From NCBI GenBank assembly GCA_048500275.1, contig JASNYI010000003.1:124001-188000 (forward strand): a stretch of 64,000 nt of DNA, given 5' to 3'. Numbering within the stretch: the first letter of the stretch is position 1; every line of letters starts with the position of its first letter. This document shows positions 25,219-33,723 of this stretch, piece after piece. The DNA comes from UBA5066 sp048500275 (GTDB lineage Bacteria; Acidobacteriota; Thermoanaerobaculia; UBA5066). The notes under the pieces are model-generated. The model had not been told where the DNA came from. It did no database searches and worked only from the letters and a program-made list of their open reading frames with translations. A program made the translations under genes and the position numbers.

Positions 25219-26429
25219 CGGCCCACCTCCTCGAGGCCTTCGAGCCGCGCCACGCTCGGGACGTCCTTGTCGCCCCGGCCCGAGAGGCCGACGACGATCG
25301 TCGCGCCCGGCCGCTTCGGCGCCTCCCTGAGGACCCACGCCACGGCGTGCGCCGTCTCCAGCGCGGGGATGATCCCTTCCTTCTCCGAGAGGACGTGGAA
25401 CGCGGCGAGCGCCTCGTCGTCGGTGACGCTCTCGTAGCGCGTCCGCCCGAGCGCGGCGAGGTTCGCGTGCTCGGGGCCGACCGCCGGGTAGTCGAGTCCC
25501 GCCGAGACGGAGTGCGTCGGGAGGATCTGCCCGTCCTCGTCGGCGAGGAGGAGCGTCCGCGTCCCGTGCAGGACGCCGACGCGCCCCGGCCCGAAGCGGG
25601 CCGCGTGCTCGCCCGGCGCGGAGGAGCGTCCGCCCGCCTCGACGCCGACGAGCTCGACCTGCGTGTCCGGCAGGAAGGCGTGGAAGAGGCCGATGGCGTT
25701 CGAACCCCCGCCGACGCAGGCGACGAGGAGGTCGGGGAGCTTCCCGCCGAGGACCTTCCGCGCCTGGACCCGCGTCTCGCGGCCGATCACGGCGTGGAAG
25801 TCGCGCACCATCCGCGGGTAGGGGTGCGGGCCGAGGACCGAACCGAGGACGTAGTGCGTGTCGGCGTAGGTCGCCACCCAGTCGCGCATCGCCTCGTTGA
25901 TCGCGTCCTTCAGAGTCCGCGACCCCGAGTCGACCGGGACGACCCTCGTCCCGAGGAGGCGCATCCGGTAGACGTTCAGCGCCTGGCGCTCGACGTCGAC
26001 CGAGCCCATGTAGACGACGCACGGCAGGCCCAGGAGCGCCGCGGCCGTCGCGGTGGCGACCCCGTGCTGCCCCGCGCCCGTCTCGGCGATGACGCGGGTC
26101 TTCCCCATCCGCTTCGCGAGGAGGACCTGCCCGAGGGCGTTGTTGATCTTGTGGGCACCGGTGTGGAGGAGGTCCTCGCGCTTGAGGAAGATCCTCGCGC
26201 CGACCTCGGCGGAGAGGCGCCGCGCCTCGGTGAGCGGCGTCGGCCGCCCGGCGTAGGTCGTGAGGAGACCGTGCAGCTCGCGCCGGAACGAGGCGTCGCC
26301 GCGCGCCTTCGCGTAGGCGCGCGTCAGCTCCTCGACGGGCGCCATGAGCGTCTCGGGGACGAACCTCCCGCCGAACTCGCCGAACCGCCCCATCGCGTCG
26401 GCCTCGGGAACCACGAACTTCTCAGCCAC
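25215..26429 (-). CDS. trpB: Tryptophan synthase beta subunit
   Basis: The 404-residue PLP enzyme joins indole and serine. It shows 'GRFGEFGGRFVPETLM' at the N-terminus, the PLP lysine in 'HTGAHKINNALGQ' (about residues 90-102), 'AETGAGQHGVATATAAALL' and the phosphate cup 'CVGGGSNAIGLFHAF'. The length is standard for TrpB1, the form that works with TrpA. The GTG start overlaps the end of trpCF by 8 nt. Confidence 0.97.
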   Translation of the reverse strand: MAEKFVVPEADAMGRFGEFGGRFVPETLMAPVEELTRAYAKARGDASFRRELHGLLTTYAGRPTPLTEARRLSAEVGARIFLKREDLLHTGAHKINNALGQVLLAKRMGKTRVIAETGAGQHGVATATAAALLGLPCVVYMGSVDVERQALNVYRMRLLGTRVVPVDSGSRTLKDAINEAMRDWVATYADTHYVLGSVLGPHPYPRMVRDFHAVIGRETRVQARKVLGGKLPDLLVACVGGGSNAIGLFHAFLPDTQVELVGVEAGGRSSAPGEHAARFGPGRVGVLHGTRTLLLADEDGQILPTHSVSAGLDYPAVGPEHANLAALGRTRYESVTDDEALAAFHVLSEKEGIIPALETAHAVAWVLREAPKRPGATIVVGLSGRGDKDVPSVARLEGLEEVGR

Positions 26430-27873
26430 CGTTCCTCCCGTTCTCTCCGCGCACAGCGGCGAGGAACGCCGCGAGCTTCTTCCTGTCCTTGATTCCCGGC
26501 GCGCTCTCCACGCCCGAGGCGACGTCGACCCCGGCCGGCGCGCATCTCGAGACCGCCCCCGCGACGTTCTCCGGCGAGAGCCCGCCCGCGACGAAGACCC
26601 TGCGCGCCGTCCCGAGGCGCGAGAGGAGACTCCAGTTCCACACTTCTCCCGTGCCGCCCGCGAGCGTCGCGTGCGCCGCGTCGAGGAGGAGGACGTCCGC
26701 CGGCCAGCCCAGGGCGTCGTCGAGCGGGTCCTTCCCCACCTTCACGGCCTGCCAGATCGGAACCGGGACGTCGAGCCCCTCCCGCGCGGCGAGGTCGTCG
26801 TGCCACTGGAGGGCGTCGGGCCCGAGCTCGGCCACGATCGACTCCGTTTCCCTCAGCGTGTTTCCCGCGACCACCGCGACGACCCCCTTCGCGAACCGGC
26901 TCGCCTCGCGAAGGACGCGGGCCGCGTCGAGAGGCACTCGCCGCGGTGAGCGGGGCGAGAGGTTGAGGCCGATCCAGTCGGCACCGAGCGCCTCCGCCGC
27001 CGCGAGGTCTTCCTCGCGCGTGACGCCGCAGACCTTCACCTCCGTCGTCCCCTCGCCCCGGAGGGCGCGGAGAGCGCGGGCCGGGTCGCCGGACCTGAGG
27101 AGCGACTCGCCGACGAGAAACGCGTCGAAGCCGGCCGCCGCGAGGCGCTCGACGTCGTCGGGCCCGTGGATCCCGCTCTCGGCGACGCGAACCACCGAGG
27201 GGGGCAGGAGCCGCCCGAGCTCGGCGACGCGGCCGAGATCGACGCGGAAGGTCGCGAGGTCGCGGGCGTTCAGGCCGACGATCTCCGCGCCCGAGGCGAG
27301 CGCGCGGCGCACCTCGTCGGCGTCGTGCGCCTCGACGAGGACGGCGAGCCCCCGGGAGCGCGCGGCCGCGTGGAGGCGGCCGAGCTCGGCATCGGAGAGC
27401 GCCGCGACGATGAGGAGGACGGCGTCGGCGCCGAGCGAGAGCGCGAGGTCGAGCTGGACCTCGTCGACGACGAAGTCCTTCATCAGGACCGGCAGGCCCG
27501 AGATCCCCTTGACCTCGGAGAGCCACGCCAGGTCGCCGCCGAAGAAGTCCGGCTCGGTGACGACCGAGATCGCGGCCGCGCCGGCGCGACGGTAGGCCTT
27601 CGCCACCGAGCGGATCGCGGACTGCAGACCTACGCCCGCACCGGGAAGCCCGGGGGGTGGCGAAGAGCGCCCCCCGGCAAGCATCGTCCCCGCCGACGGG
27701 GAGCGGTGCTTCACCTCGGCGATGACCCGCGGGCCTCCCGCGCGGAGCGAGGCGAGAAAGCGCGCCCCGTCGGACGGGATCACCGCCGGGCCCTCCCGCG
27801 GCGACAGCTCCCCTGCGGCGAGCCGACGCCGGCGGGCCGCGAGGATCTCGGCGAGGACCGACCCGCCGCTCAC
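26422..27873 (-). CDS. trpCF: Bifunctional indole-3-glycerol phosphate synthase / phosphoribosylanthranilate isomerase
   Basis: This 483-residue fusion carries TrpC (about 1-275; 'IAEVKHRSPSAG', 'LMKDFVVDEVQL', 'NARDLATFRVDL', 'VAESGIHGPDDV') and TrpF (277-483; 'VKVCGVTREEDL', 'WHDDLAAREG', 'FVAGGLSPENVA', 'DVASGVESAPGIKD'). The two catalyse consecutive steps, as in E. coli TrpC. TrpC has an extra Gly/Pro-rich loop of about 22 residues (62-85) just after the catalytic Lys segment. The GTG start overlaps the trpD stop by 4 nt. Confidence 0.95.
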   Translation of the reverse strand: MSGGSVLAEILAARRRRLAAGELSPREGPAVIPSDGARFLASLRAGGPRVIAEVKHRSPSAGTMLAGGRSSPPPGLPGAGVGLQSAIRSVAKAYRRAGAAAISVVTEPDFFGGDLAWLSEVKGISGLPVLMKDFVVDEVQLDLALSLGADAVLLIVAALSDAELGRLHAAARSRGLAVLVEAHDADEVRRALASGAEIVGLNARDLATFRVDLGRVAELGRLLPPSVVRVAESGIHGPDDVERLAAAGFDAFLVGESLLRSGDPARALRALRGEGTTEVKVCGVTREEDLAAAEALGADWIGLNLSPRSPRRVPLDAARVLREASRFAKGVVAVVAGNTLRETESIVAELGPDALQWHDDLAAREGLDVPVPIWQAVKVGKDPLDDALGWPADVLLLDAAHATLAGGTGEVWNWSLLSRLGTARRVFVAGGLSPENVAGAVSRCAPAGVDVASGVESAPGIKDRKKLAAFLAAVRGENGRNGG

Positions 27874-28925
27874 GCCGCCTCCTGCGAGATCGCGGCGAGA
27901 GACTCGAGCGCCCGGCGCGCCGCGCCGGAGTCGATCGAGCGGGCGGCGCGGGCCATCCCGTCGCCGAGGTCGAGGGCGACCCCGGAGACGAAGAGCGCCG
28001 CCGCGGCGTTCATCAGGACCGCGTCGCGGCGCGGCCCTTCCTCGCCGTCGAGGATCGCCCCGAGGATCGCGGCGTTCGTCTCCGCGTCTCCCCCGGCCAT
28101 GTCGCGCGGATCGCGCTCGGGGAGGCCGAACGTCGCCGCGGTCCACTCCTCGAGGCGGACCTCTCCGAAGAAGACCTCCGCCACGACGGTGAGGCCGTGC
28201 GGCAGGAGCTCGTCCCCCGCCCCCGAGTTGGAGACGACGAGCGCGTGCTCGGCGCCGAGGGCCGCGAGGGCGTGACCGAGGACCGGAACGCGCAGCGGGC
28301 GGTCGACGCCGACGAGCTGGCGCGTCACGCCGAGCGGGTTCGCGAGCGGGCCGGCGAGGTTGAAGGCCGTCCGGATCCCCAGCTCGCGCCTCATCGGACC
28401 GACGGACTTCATCGCCGGGTGGTAGGCCGGGGCGAAGAGGAACGTGACGTTCGCCTCCGCGAGGGCCCGTGCGGCGACGGCGGGCGGCATGTCGATCCTC
28501 ACGCCGAGGGCCGCGAGGACGTCGGCCGAGCCGCTCGCCGAGGAGACGGCGCGGTTCCCGTGCTTGGCGACGGGGACGCCCGCCCCCGCGACGACGAAGG
28601 CCGCCGTGGTGGAGATGTTGAAGGTCCCCTGCCCGTCGCCCCCCGTCCCGCAGACGTCGACCGAGCGTTCCGAGAGGGCCGCCGGGACGGGGGCGCGCGC
28701 CCCCCTCGCGCGGAGCGCGTCGACGAAGCCGGCGACCTCCCCGGCGGCCTCGCCCCGCCGCGCCATCGCGGCGAGGAGCGCCGCGGCCCTCACGGCCGAG
28801 AACCCCTCGGTCAGCATCTCCTCGACGGCGAGACGCGCCTCGTCCCGGGAGAGCGTCCGCCCTTCCATGACGAGCTTCAGCGCGCGGTGGAGATCTCCCC
28901 CCGCGCCCGGCGCGGGGAGGCTCAC
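27870..28925 (-). CDS. trpD: Anthranilate phosphoribosyltransferase
   Basis: The 351-residue enzyme transfers phosphoribose from PRPP to anthranilate. Family motifs are 'DVCGTGGDGQGTFNIST' (PRPP site, about 98-114), 'AKHGNRAVSSASGSADVL', 'FAPAYHPAMKSVGPMRRELG' and 'TAFNLAGPLANP'. It is the free form, not fused to TrpG. The GTG at 28925 overlaps the trpG stop; an internal ATG at residue 20 would also give a plausible protein. Confidence 0.96.
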   Translation of the reverse strand: MSLPAPGAGGDLHRALKLVMEGRTLSRDEARLAVEEMLTEGFSAVRAAALLAAMARRGEAAGEVAGFVDALRARGARAPVPAALSERSVDVCGTGGDGQGTFNISTTAAFVVAGAGVPVAKHGNRAVSSASGSADVLAALGVRIDMPPAVAARALAEANVTFLFAPAYHPAMKSVGPMRRELGIRTAFNLAGPLANPLGVTRQLVGVDRPLRVPVLGHALAALGAEHALVVSNSGAGDELLPHGLTVVAEVFFGEVRLEEWTAATFGLPERDPRDMAGGDAETNAAILGAILDGEEGPRRDAVLMNAAAALFVSGVALDLGDGMARAARSIDSGAARRALESLAAISQEAA

Positions 28926-29491
28926 GCCGCGCCCTTCTCGACGAAGTTCGCGAGGAGGCGCTCCCCCTCCAGCGTCAGGATCGACTCGGGATGGAACTGC
29001 ACCCCGACGAGCGGGCGCGTCCGGTGGCGCAGGCCCATGACGAGGCCGTCCGAGGTCTCGGCCGTCACCTCGAGGCACTCCGGAACGGACGCGCGGTCGA
29101 CGACGAGGGAGTGGTAGCGCGTCGCGACGAAGGGGTTCGAGAGGCCGGCGTAGATCCCCCCTCCGTCGTGGCGGATCTCGGAGGTCTTGCCGTGCATCAG
29201 GACCGGGGCCCTCACGATGGAGCCGCCGAAGACGTGCCCGAGGGCCTGGAGCCCGAGGCAGACGCCGAGGAGCGGGACGTCCTCGTTCTTCCGGATGACC
29301 TCCTCGCTGATCCCGGCGTCCTCCGGGCGGCCGGGCCCGGGCGAGATGACGATCCTGACGGGGCGCATCGCGAGCGCCTCCTCCGCGGTCAGGGCGTCGT
29401 TGCGGACGACGCGGACGTCGCCGTGGAGCGTCTGGAGGACCTGGACGAGGTTGAAGGTGAAGGAGTCGTAGTTGTCGACGACGAGGATCAC
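28922..29491 (-). CDS. trpG: Anthranilate synthase glutamine amidotransferase subunit
   Basis: The 189-residue class I amidotransferase supplies ammonia to TrpE. 'ILVVDNYDSFTFNLVQ' opens it; the catalytic Cys is in 'LLGVCLGLQALGHVFGG' and the His-Glu pair in 'GVQFHPESIL'. Members of this family can also serve PabB; no pabB is visible, so dual use cannot be judged. The GTG start overlaps the trpE stop by 4 nt. Confidence 0.95.
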   Translation of the reverse strand: MILVVDNYDSFTFNLVQVLQTLHGDVRVVRNDALTAEEALAMRPVRIVISPGPGRPEDAGISEEVIRKNEDVPLLGVCLGLQALGHVFGGSIVRAPVLMHGKTSEIRHDGGGIYAGLSNPFVATRYHSLVVDRASVPECLEVTAETSDGLVMGLRHRTRPLVGVQFHPESILTLEGERLLANFVEKGAA

Positions 29492-30879
29492 GGCTCGTAC
29501 TCCTTCGCCGCGTCGACGGCGCGCATGAGAGCCCACGCCTTGCTCTCGCACTCGTCCGCCTCGGCCTCCGGGCGAGAGTCGGCGACGATGCCCGCCCCCG
29601 CCTGGACGTGGAGGACGCCGTCCTTCACGACCGCCGTCCGGATGCCGATCGCCATGTCGAGGTGACCGGCGAAGTCGAGGTAGCCGACGGCCCCGCCGTA
29701 GGCGCCCCGGCGCACCGGCTCGAGCTCCTCGATGATCTCCATCGCCCGGATCTTCGGCGCGCCGGTGAGGGTCCCGGCGGGGAACGTCGCCGCAAGGGCG
29801 TCGACGGCGTCCTTGCCGTCGGCGAGGCGCCCGGTCACGCGCGTCGCGAGGTGCATGACGTGCGAGAAGCGCTCGATCGTGAAGAAGTCCCTCACCTTCA
29901 CGCTCCCCGGCGCGGCGACCCGCCCGAGGTCGTTTCGCCCGAGGTCGACGAGCATCACGTGCTCGGCCCTCTCCTTGTCGTCGTTCAGGAGCTCGCGGGC
30001 GAGGGCGAGGTCCTCCTCCTGCGTCGCGCCGCGGCGGCGCGTCCCGGCGAGGGGAATCGTCTCGACCTCCTCCTCGCCGGCCCTCACGAGCCGCTCGGGC
30101 GAGGCACCGAAGATGACGGCGTCGGGCGTCCGGAGGTAGTACTGGTACGGCGAGGGGCTCACGCGCCGGAGCGCGCGGTAGATCGAGAAGGTATCCCCCT
30201 CGACCGCCGCCGACCAGCGCCGCGAGAGGACGACCTGGAAGACGTCGCCGGCCCGGATGTGCTCCTTTGCCCGCTCGACCCTCTCGACCCAGGCGCGCCG
30301 CGGGAGCGACTCCTCCCACGCGCCGGCGAGGCGGGCCGCCCGTCCGCCGGGGAGCCGCCCCGCCTCGACGCGCGCGGCGAGCGTCGCGAGGCGCGTGCGG
30401 ACGGCCGACTCCTCGCCCGGTCGGGCGTGGCCGAGGAAGAGGAGCCGGTGCTTCAGGTGGTCGAACGCCAGGACGGTCTCGAAGACGCCGAACCAGGCGT
30501 CGGGGAGGCCGACGGGGTCGGGGTTCGTCGACGGGAGGCGCTCGAGCCTCCTCACGGCGTCGTAGCCGGCGAATCCGACCGCGCCGCCCGTGAAGGGCGG
30601 GAGATCGTCGCCGAAGCCGTCGGCCGCCGGGAGCGCCCGCGTCTCCGTCCTCACGACGCCGCGCAGGAGCTCGAAGGGGTCGCCGTCCGCCCCGCTGAAC
30701 GACCGCTCCGGCGCCGTCCCGAGGAACGACCAGCGCGCGACGCGCGCGCCCCCCTCCACCGACTCGAGGAGGAAGCAGGGGTCGTCGCCGGCGAGGAGCG
30801 TCCTCATCACCGAGACCGGGGTCGTCAGGTCGGCGGGACGCTCGAGGACGACGAGCGTCCGGGACTCGGGCTTGGCCAT
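29488..30879 (-). CDS. trpE: Anthranilate synthase component I
   Basis: The 463-residue chorismate-using enzyme shows the tryptophan-binding 'FLLESVEGG' (residues 36-44, the LLES feedback motif), 'DVFQVVLSRR', 'SPSPYQYYLR', 'PLAGTRRRG', 'VDLGRNDLGRV' and 'GAPKIRAMEIIEELEP'. It should be inhibited by tryptophan. It is the first trp gene and follows hisFIE with a one-base overlap (TGATG), so the junction between the two pathways has no spacer and no visible promoter. Confidence 0.96.
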   Translation of the reverse strand: MAKPESRTLVVLERPADLTTPVSVMRTLLAGDDPCFLLESVEGGARVARWSFLGTAPERSFSGADGDPFELLRGVVRTETRALPAADGFGDDLPPFTGGAVGFAGYDAVRRLERLPSTNPDPVGLPDAWFGVFETVLAFDHLKHRLLFLGHARPGEESAVRTRLATLAARVEAGRLPGGRAARLAGAWEESLPRRAWVERVERAKEHIRAGDVFQVVLSRRWSAAVEGDTFSIYRALRRVSPSPYQYYLRTPDAVIFGASPERLVRAGEEEVETIPLAGTRRRGATQEEDLALARELLNDDKERAEHVMLVDLGRNDLGRVAAPGSVKVRDFFTIERFSHVMHLATRVTGRLADGKDAVDALAATFPAGTLTGAPKIRAMEIIEELEPVRRGAYGGAVGYLDFAGHLDMAIGIRTAVVKDGVLHVQAGAGIVADSRPEAEADECESKAWALMRAVDAAKEYEP

Positions 30880-32366
30880 CACTTCTCCTCCCGGCGCCTT
30901 CCGCGCCGCGCGGCCAGCTCCCGGGCGACCAGTTCGGGAGGGAGATCGCGCGCGGCCATCAGGACGACGACGTGATACATCAGGTCGGCGATTTCCGCAG
31001 CCAGCCCCGCGTCGTCGCGCGTGACCGCCGCCAGGGCCGTTTCGACCCCCTCCTCGCCGACTTTCTGGGCGCACTTCTCCACCCCCTTGTCCAGGAGGCG
31101 GTTCGTGTACGACCCGGGCTCGGGGCAGGCCTTGCGCGCCGCGACGACGTCGAAGAGGGGGCCGAGGCCGAAGGGGTCCCCGGTGGCGCCGTCGGGTACG
31201 GCCGGGCCGCCATCGGCCACGTCCCCGGCCGCCCCGGCCGCCCGTGCGTCCGCCGCCCCGCCCGCGCGGGCCGTGTCGCCGGGGAGCGCCTCGACCGGGG
31301 AGAAGCAGCTCGCCGCGCCGGTGTGGCACGCCGGCCCGGCCGGCTCGACGTCGTAGAGGACGGCGTCGCGGTCGCAGTCGAGCGAGACGCGGACGACGCG
31401 CTGGACGCTCCCCGAGGTTTCGCCTTTCTTCCAGAGCTCCCGGCGCGAGCGGCTCCAGAAGTGTGAAGAACGCGTCTCGACCGTGAGGGCCAGGGCCTCC
31501 TCGTTGGCCCAGGCGAGCGTCAGGACCCCGCCCGTCCGCTCGTCCCTCACGACGACCGGGACGAGGCCGCGTTCGTCGAAGGCGACCTCCTCGAGCCCCG
31601 CCGGGATCGCCGGGCGCACCGGGACGCCGGCCTTCGCCAGGGCGCGCTTGACCTGCCCGACCGTGTAGACGCGGTCGTGGAAGACCGACGCCGCGAGGAC
31701 CGCGTCGGCCCCGCCCTCGAGGACCGCCGGGGCGAAGTGGGCGAGGTCTCCCGCCCCGCCCGAGGCGACGATCGGGAGCGCGGTGGCCGCCCGGGCCGCC
31801 TTCAGCATCGCGAGGTCGAACCCGGCGAGCGTGCCGTCGGCGTCCATCGAGGTGAGGAGGATCTCGCCCGCGCCGCGCGCCGTCACCTCGGTGACCCACT
31901 CGGCGAGGCCGGTCGTCGTGACCCGGCGCCCGCCGTGGGTCGAGACGACGTACCGCTCCCCGTCCTTCTTCGCGTCCACCGCCACCACGACGCACTGCGC
32001 GCCGAACCGCTCGGCGAGCCGCGTGACGAGCGAGGGGTCCGCGACGGCGGCGGTGTTCACGGTGACGCGGTCGGCGCCGGCGGCAAGGAGCGCGGCCGCG
32101 TCCTCGAGCGAGCGGACGCCGCCGCCGACGGTGAACGGGATGGAGAGGACCTCGGCCACGCGCGCGACGAGGCCCGCGAGCGTGCCCCGCTCCTCGTGCG
32201 AGGCGGCGACGTCGAGGAAGCAGAGCTCGTCGGCCCCCTCGGCCTCGTACCGGCGCGCCGCCTCCACCGGGTCCCCGGCGTCGCGCAGGTTCTCGAACTT
32301 CAGGCCCTTCACGACGCGCCCCCCGGCGACGTCGAGACACGGGATGACGCGGACGGCGAGGCTCAC
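30879..32366 (-). CDS. hisFIE: HisF-HisI-HisE trifunctional fusion
   Basis: One 495-residue frame holds three histidine enzymes. HisF (about 1-255): 'VIPCLDVAGGRVVKGLKF', 'PFTVGGGVRS', 'VVAVDAKKDG', 'LPIVASGGAGD', with the catalytic Asp residues. HisI (about 258-365): 'AWANEEALALT', 'SRSRRELWKKGETSG', zinc ligands in 'DCDRDA' and 'ACHTGAASCF'. An Ala/Gly-rich linker of about 35 residues leads to HisE (about 405-490): 'KVGEEGVETALAA', 'EIADLMYHVVVLM'. It covers steps 2 and 3 (HisE, HisI) and the cyclase half of step 5. The frame is uninterrupted and composition does not change at the joins. Confidence 0.93.
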   Translation of the reverse strand: MSLAVRVIPCLDVAGGRVVKGLKFENLRDAGDPVEAARRYEAEGADELCFLDVAASHEERGTLAGLVARVAEVLSIPFTVGGGVRSLEDAAALLAAGADRVTVNTAAVADPSLVTRLAERFGAQCVVVAVDAKKDGERYVVSTHGGRRVTTTGLAEWVTEVTARGAGEILLTSMDADGTLAGFDLAMLKAARAATALPIVASGGAGDLAHFAPAVLEGGADAVLAASVFHDRVYTVGQVKRALAKAGVPVRPAIPAGLEEVAFDERGLVPVVVRDERTGGVLTLAWANEEALALTVETRSSHFWSRSRRELWKKGETSGSVQRVVRVSLDCDRDAVLYDVEPAGPACHTGAASCFSPVEALPGDTARAGGAADARAAGAAGDVADGGPAVPDGATGDPFGLGPLFDVVAARKACPEPGSYTNRLLDKGVEKCAQKVGEEGVETALAAVTRDDAGLAAEIADLMYHVVVLMAARDLPPELVARELAARRGRRREEK

Positions 32367-33109
32367 GAGGCCACCTCCTTCAGGGCGGTGCGCGCCTCGG
32401 CGAGCCGGGCGACGGTCGTCGCGCCGGAGTGGAGGGCGCGGCCGAAGATCGCGCCGGCCGGGCCGCCCGCGAGCGACGCGGCCGCTGGCGCGAGGTCCTC
32501 CTCGCCTCGCATCCCGCCCGAGGCGAGGACCTCGCCGGCGAAAGCCGCGCGGACTTCGGCGAGGAGCTCGAGGTTCGGGCCGGTCATCGCCCCGTCGCGC
32601 GCGACGTCGGTGACGAGGAGAGCCGACACGCCCATCCCGGCGAGGCGCCGGGCGACCTCCGCCGCGCCGCCCGCCCCGGCGTCCTCGGCCCAGCCGTGGA
32701 TCGTGGGGCGGCCTTCCCTGCAGTCGAGGGCGACGACGATCCGGGGACCGAAGCCCTGGAGGAGAGAGGCGAAAAGCTCCGGCGCGCGGAACGGGAGGCT
32801 CCCGAGGACGACGCGCGCCGCCCCGGAGGAGAGCGTGGCCTCCACGGCCGCCCGGTCGCGCAGGCCGCCCCCGACTTCGACGGGCACGGCCGAGACCGCG
32901 ACGATCTCCGCGATCGCCCCGGCGTTGTGGCCGGTCCCGAACGCCGCATCGAGGTCGACGACGTGGATCCCGTCGGCCCCCTCCGTCGCGAAGCGCAGGG
33001 CGACGTCGACCGGGTGCTCGGGGTAGACGGTGCGCTGCGACGGGTCGCCGTGGAGAAGCCGGACCACCTCGCCCCCCATCAGGTCGATCGCTGGCCAGAG
33101 GGCGATCAC
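32363..33109 (-). CDS. hisA: Phosphoribosylformimino-AICAR ribotide isomerase
   Basis: The 248-residue TIM barrel catalyses an Amadori rearrangement, step 4 of histidine synthesis. It has the catalytic Asp in 'WPAIDLMGGEVVRL' (about 5-18), 'HVVDLDAAFG', 'VPVEVGGGLRDR', 'VLVTDVARDGAMTGPN'-type segment ('LLVTDVARDGAMTGPN') and 'VLASGGMRGEEDL'. A bifunctional PriA is unlikely because trpF is present in the operon. The GTG start overlaps the hisH stop. Confidence 0.94.
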   Translation of the reverse strand: MIALWPAIDLMGGEVVRLLHGDPSQRTVYPEHPVDVALRFATEGADGIHVVDLDAAFGTGHNAGAIAEIVAVSAVPVEVGGGLRDRAAVEATLSSGAARVVLGSLPFRAPELFASLLQGFGPRIVVALDCREGRPTIHGWAEDAGAGGAAEVARRLAGMGVSALLVTDVARDGAMTGPNLELLAEVRAAFAGEVLASGGMRGEEDLAPAAASLAGGPAGAIFGRALHSGATTVARLAEARTALKEVAS

Positions 33110-33723
33110 GCGGCCTCCGAGAGAAAGTTCGCGAGGATCCGCCGCCCCGCGGCCGAGGACTTCTCCGGGTGGAACTGGCAGCCCCAGACGTTTCCGCGGC
33201 GGGCCGCCGCGACGAAGCGGCCGCCGTGGTCTGAGAAGGCGGCGACGTCGGCCGGGTCGGCCCCCTCCGGCCGGAAGGAGTGGACGAAGTAGACGTACAT
33301 CCCGCGCGGCAGCCCGGCGAGGAGCGGCCCGTCCGCGGCCCCCCCGGGCTCGAGCCGGTTCCACCCGACGTGCGGGACGCGGGCGCCGGGCGGGAAGGGG
33401 ACGACGCGCCCCGCGAGGAGCCCGAGGCCCGGCGTCGTGCCGAACTCCTCGCTCTCCTCGAAGAGGAGCTGAAAGCCGAGGCAGAGGCCGAGGAGGCGCG
33501 CGCCGCCGTCGAGCGCGGCGCGCAGGCCCGCCTCGAGGCCCGACGCCGCGAGCCGCTCGCGGGCCGGCGCGAAGGCGCCGACGCCGGGCAGGACGACGCG
33601 CGAGGCGGTGGCGACGAGGCCCGGGTCGGACGTCGTCACGACCCGGGCACCGAGCCGCTCGAGGGCGCGCCTGACCGAGAAGACGTTCCCGACGCCGTAA
33701 TCGAGGAGCGCGACGGTCGTCAT
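33106..33723 (-). CDS. hisH: Imidazole glycerol phosphate synthase, glutaminase subunit
   Basis: The 205-residue class I amidotransferase partners the HisF domain encoded two genes on. It has 'LLDYGVGNVFSVRRALERLG', the oxyanion strand 'VLPGVGAFAPA', nucleophile 'LLGLCLGFQLLFE', 'YFVHSFRP' and the His-Glu pair in 'GCQFHPEKS'. Ammonia passes from here through the HisF barrel. The ATG start overlaps the hisB stop (ATGA). Confidence 0.95.
   Translation of the reverse strand: MTTVALLDYGVGNVFSVRRALERLGARVVTTSDPGLVATASRVVLPGVGAFAPARERLAASGLEAGLRAALDGGARLLGLCLGFQLLFEESEEFGTTPGLGLLAGRVVPFPPGARVPHVGWNRLEPGGAADGPLLAGLPRGMYVYFVHSFRPEGADPADVAAFSDHGGRFVAAARRGNVWGCQFHPEKSSAAGRRILANFLSEAA

Noticed and set aside
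27600..27700. Possible frameshift in trpC
   Set aside because: The odd segment is an in-frame insertion; TrpC motifs on both sides are in the same frame.
30879..32366. Frameshift or missing stop merging hisF and hisIE
   Set aside because: The frame is continuous with normal codon use through the joins and ends in a proper overlap with trpE; fusions also occur elsewhere in the same operon. It remains worth a read check.
32363..33109. Bifunctional PriA (HisA/TrpF) instead of HisA
   Set aside because: A complete TrpF domain is present in the same operon, so a dual-function enzyme is not needed.
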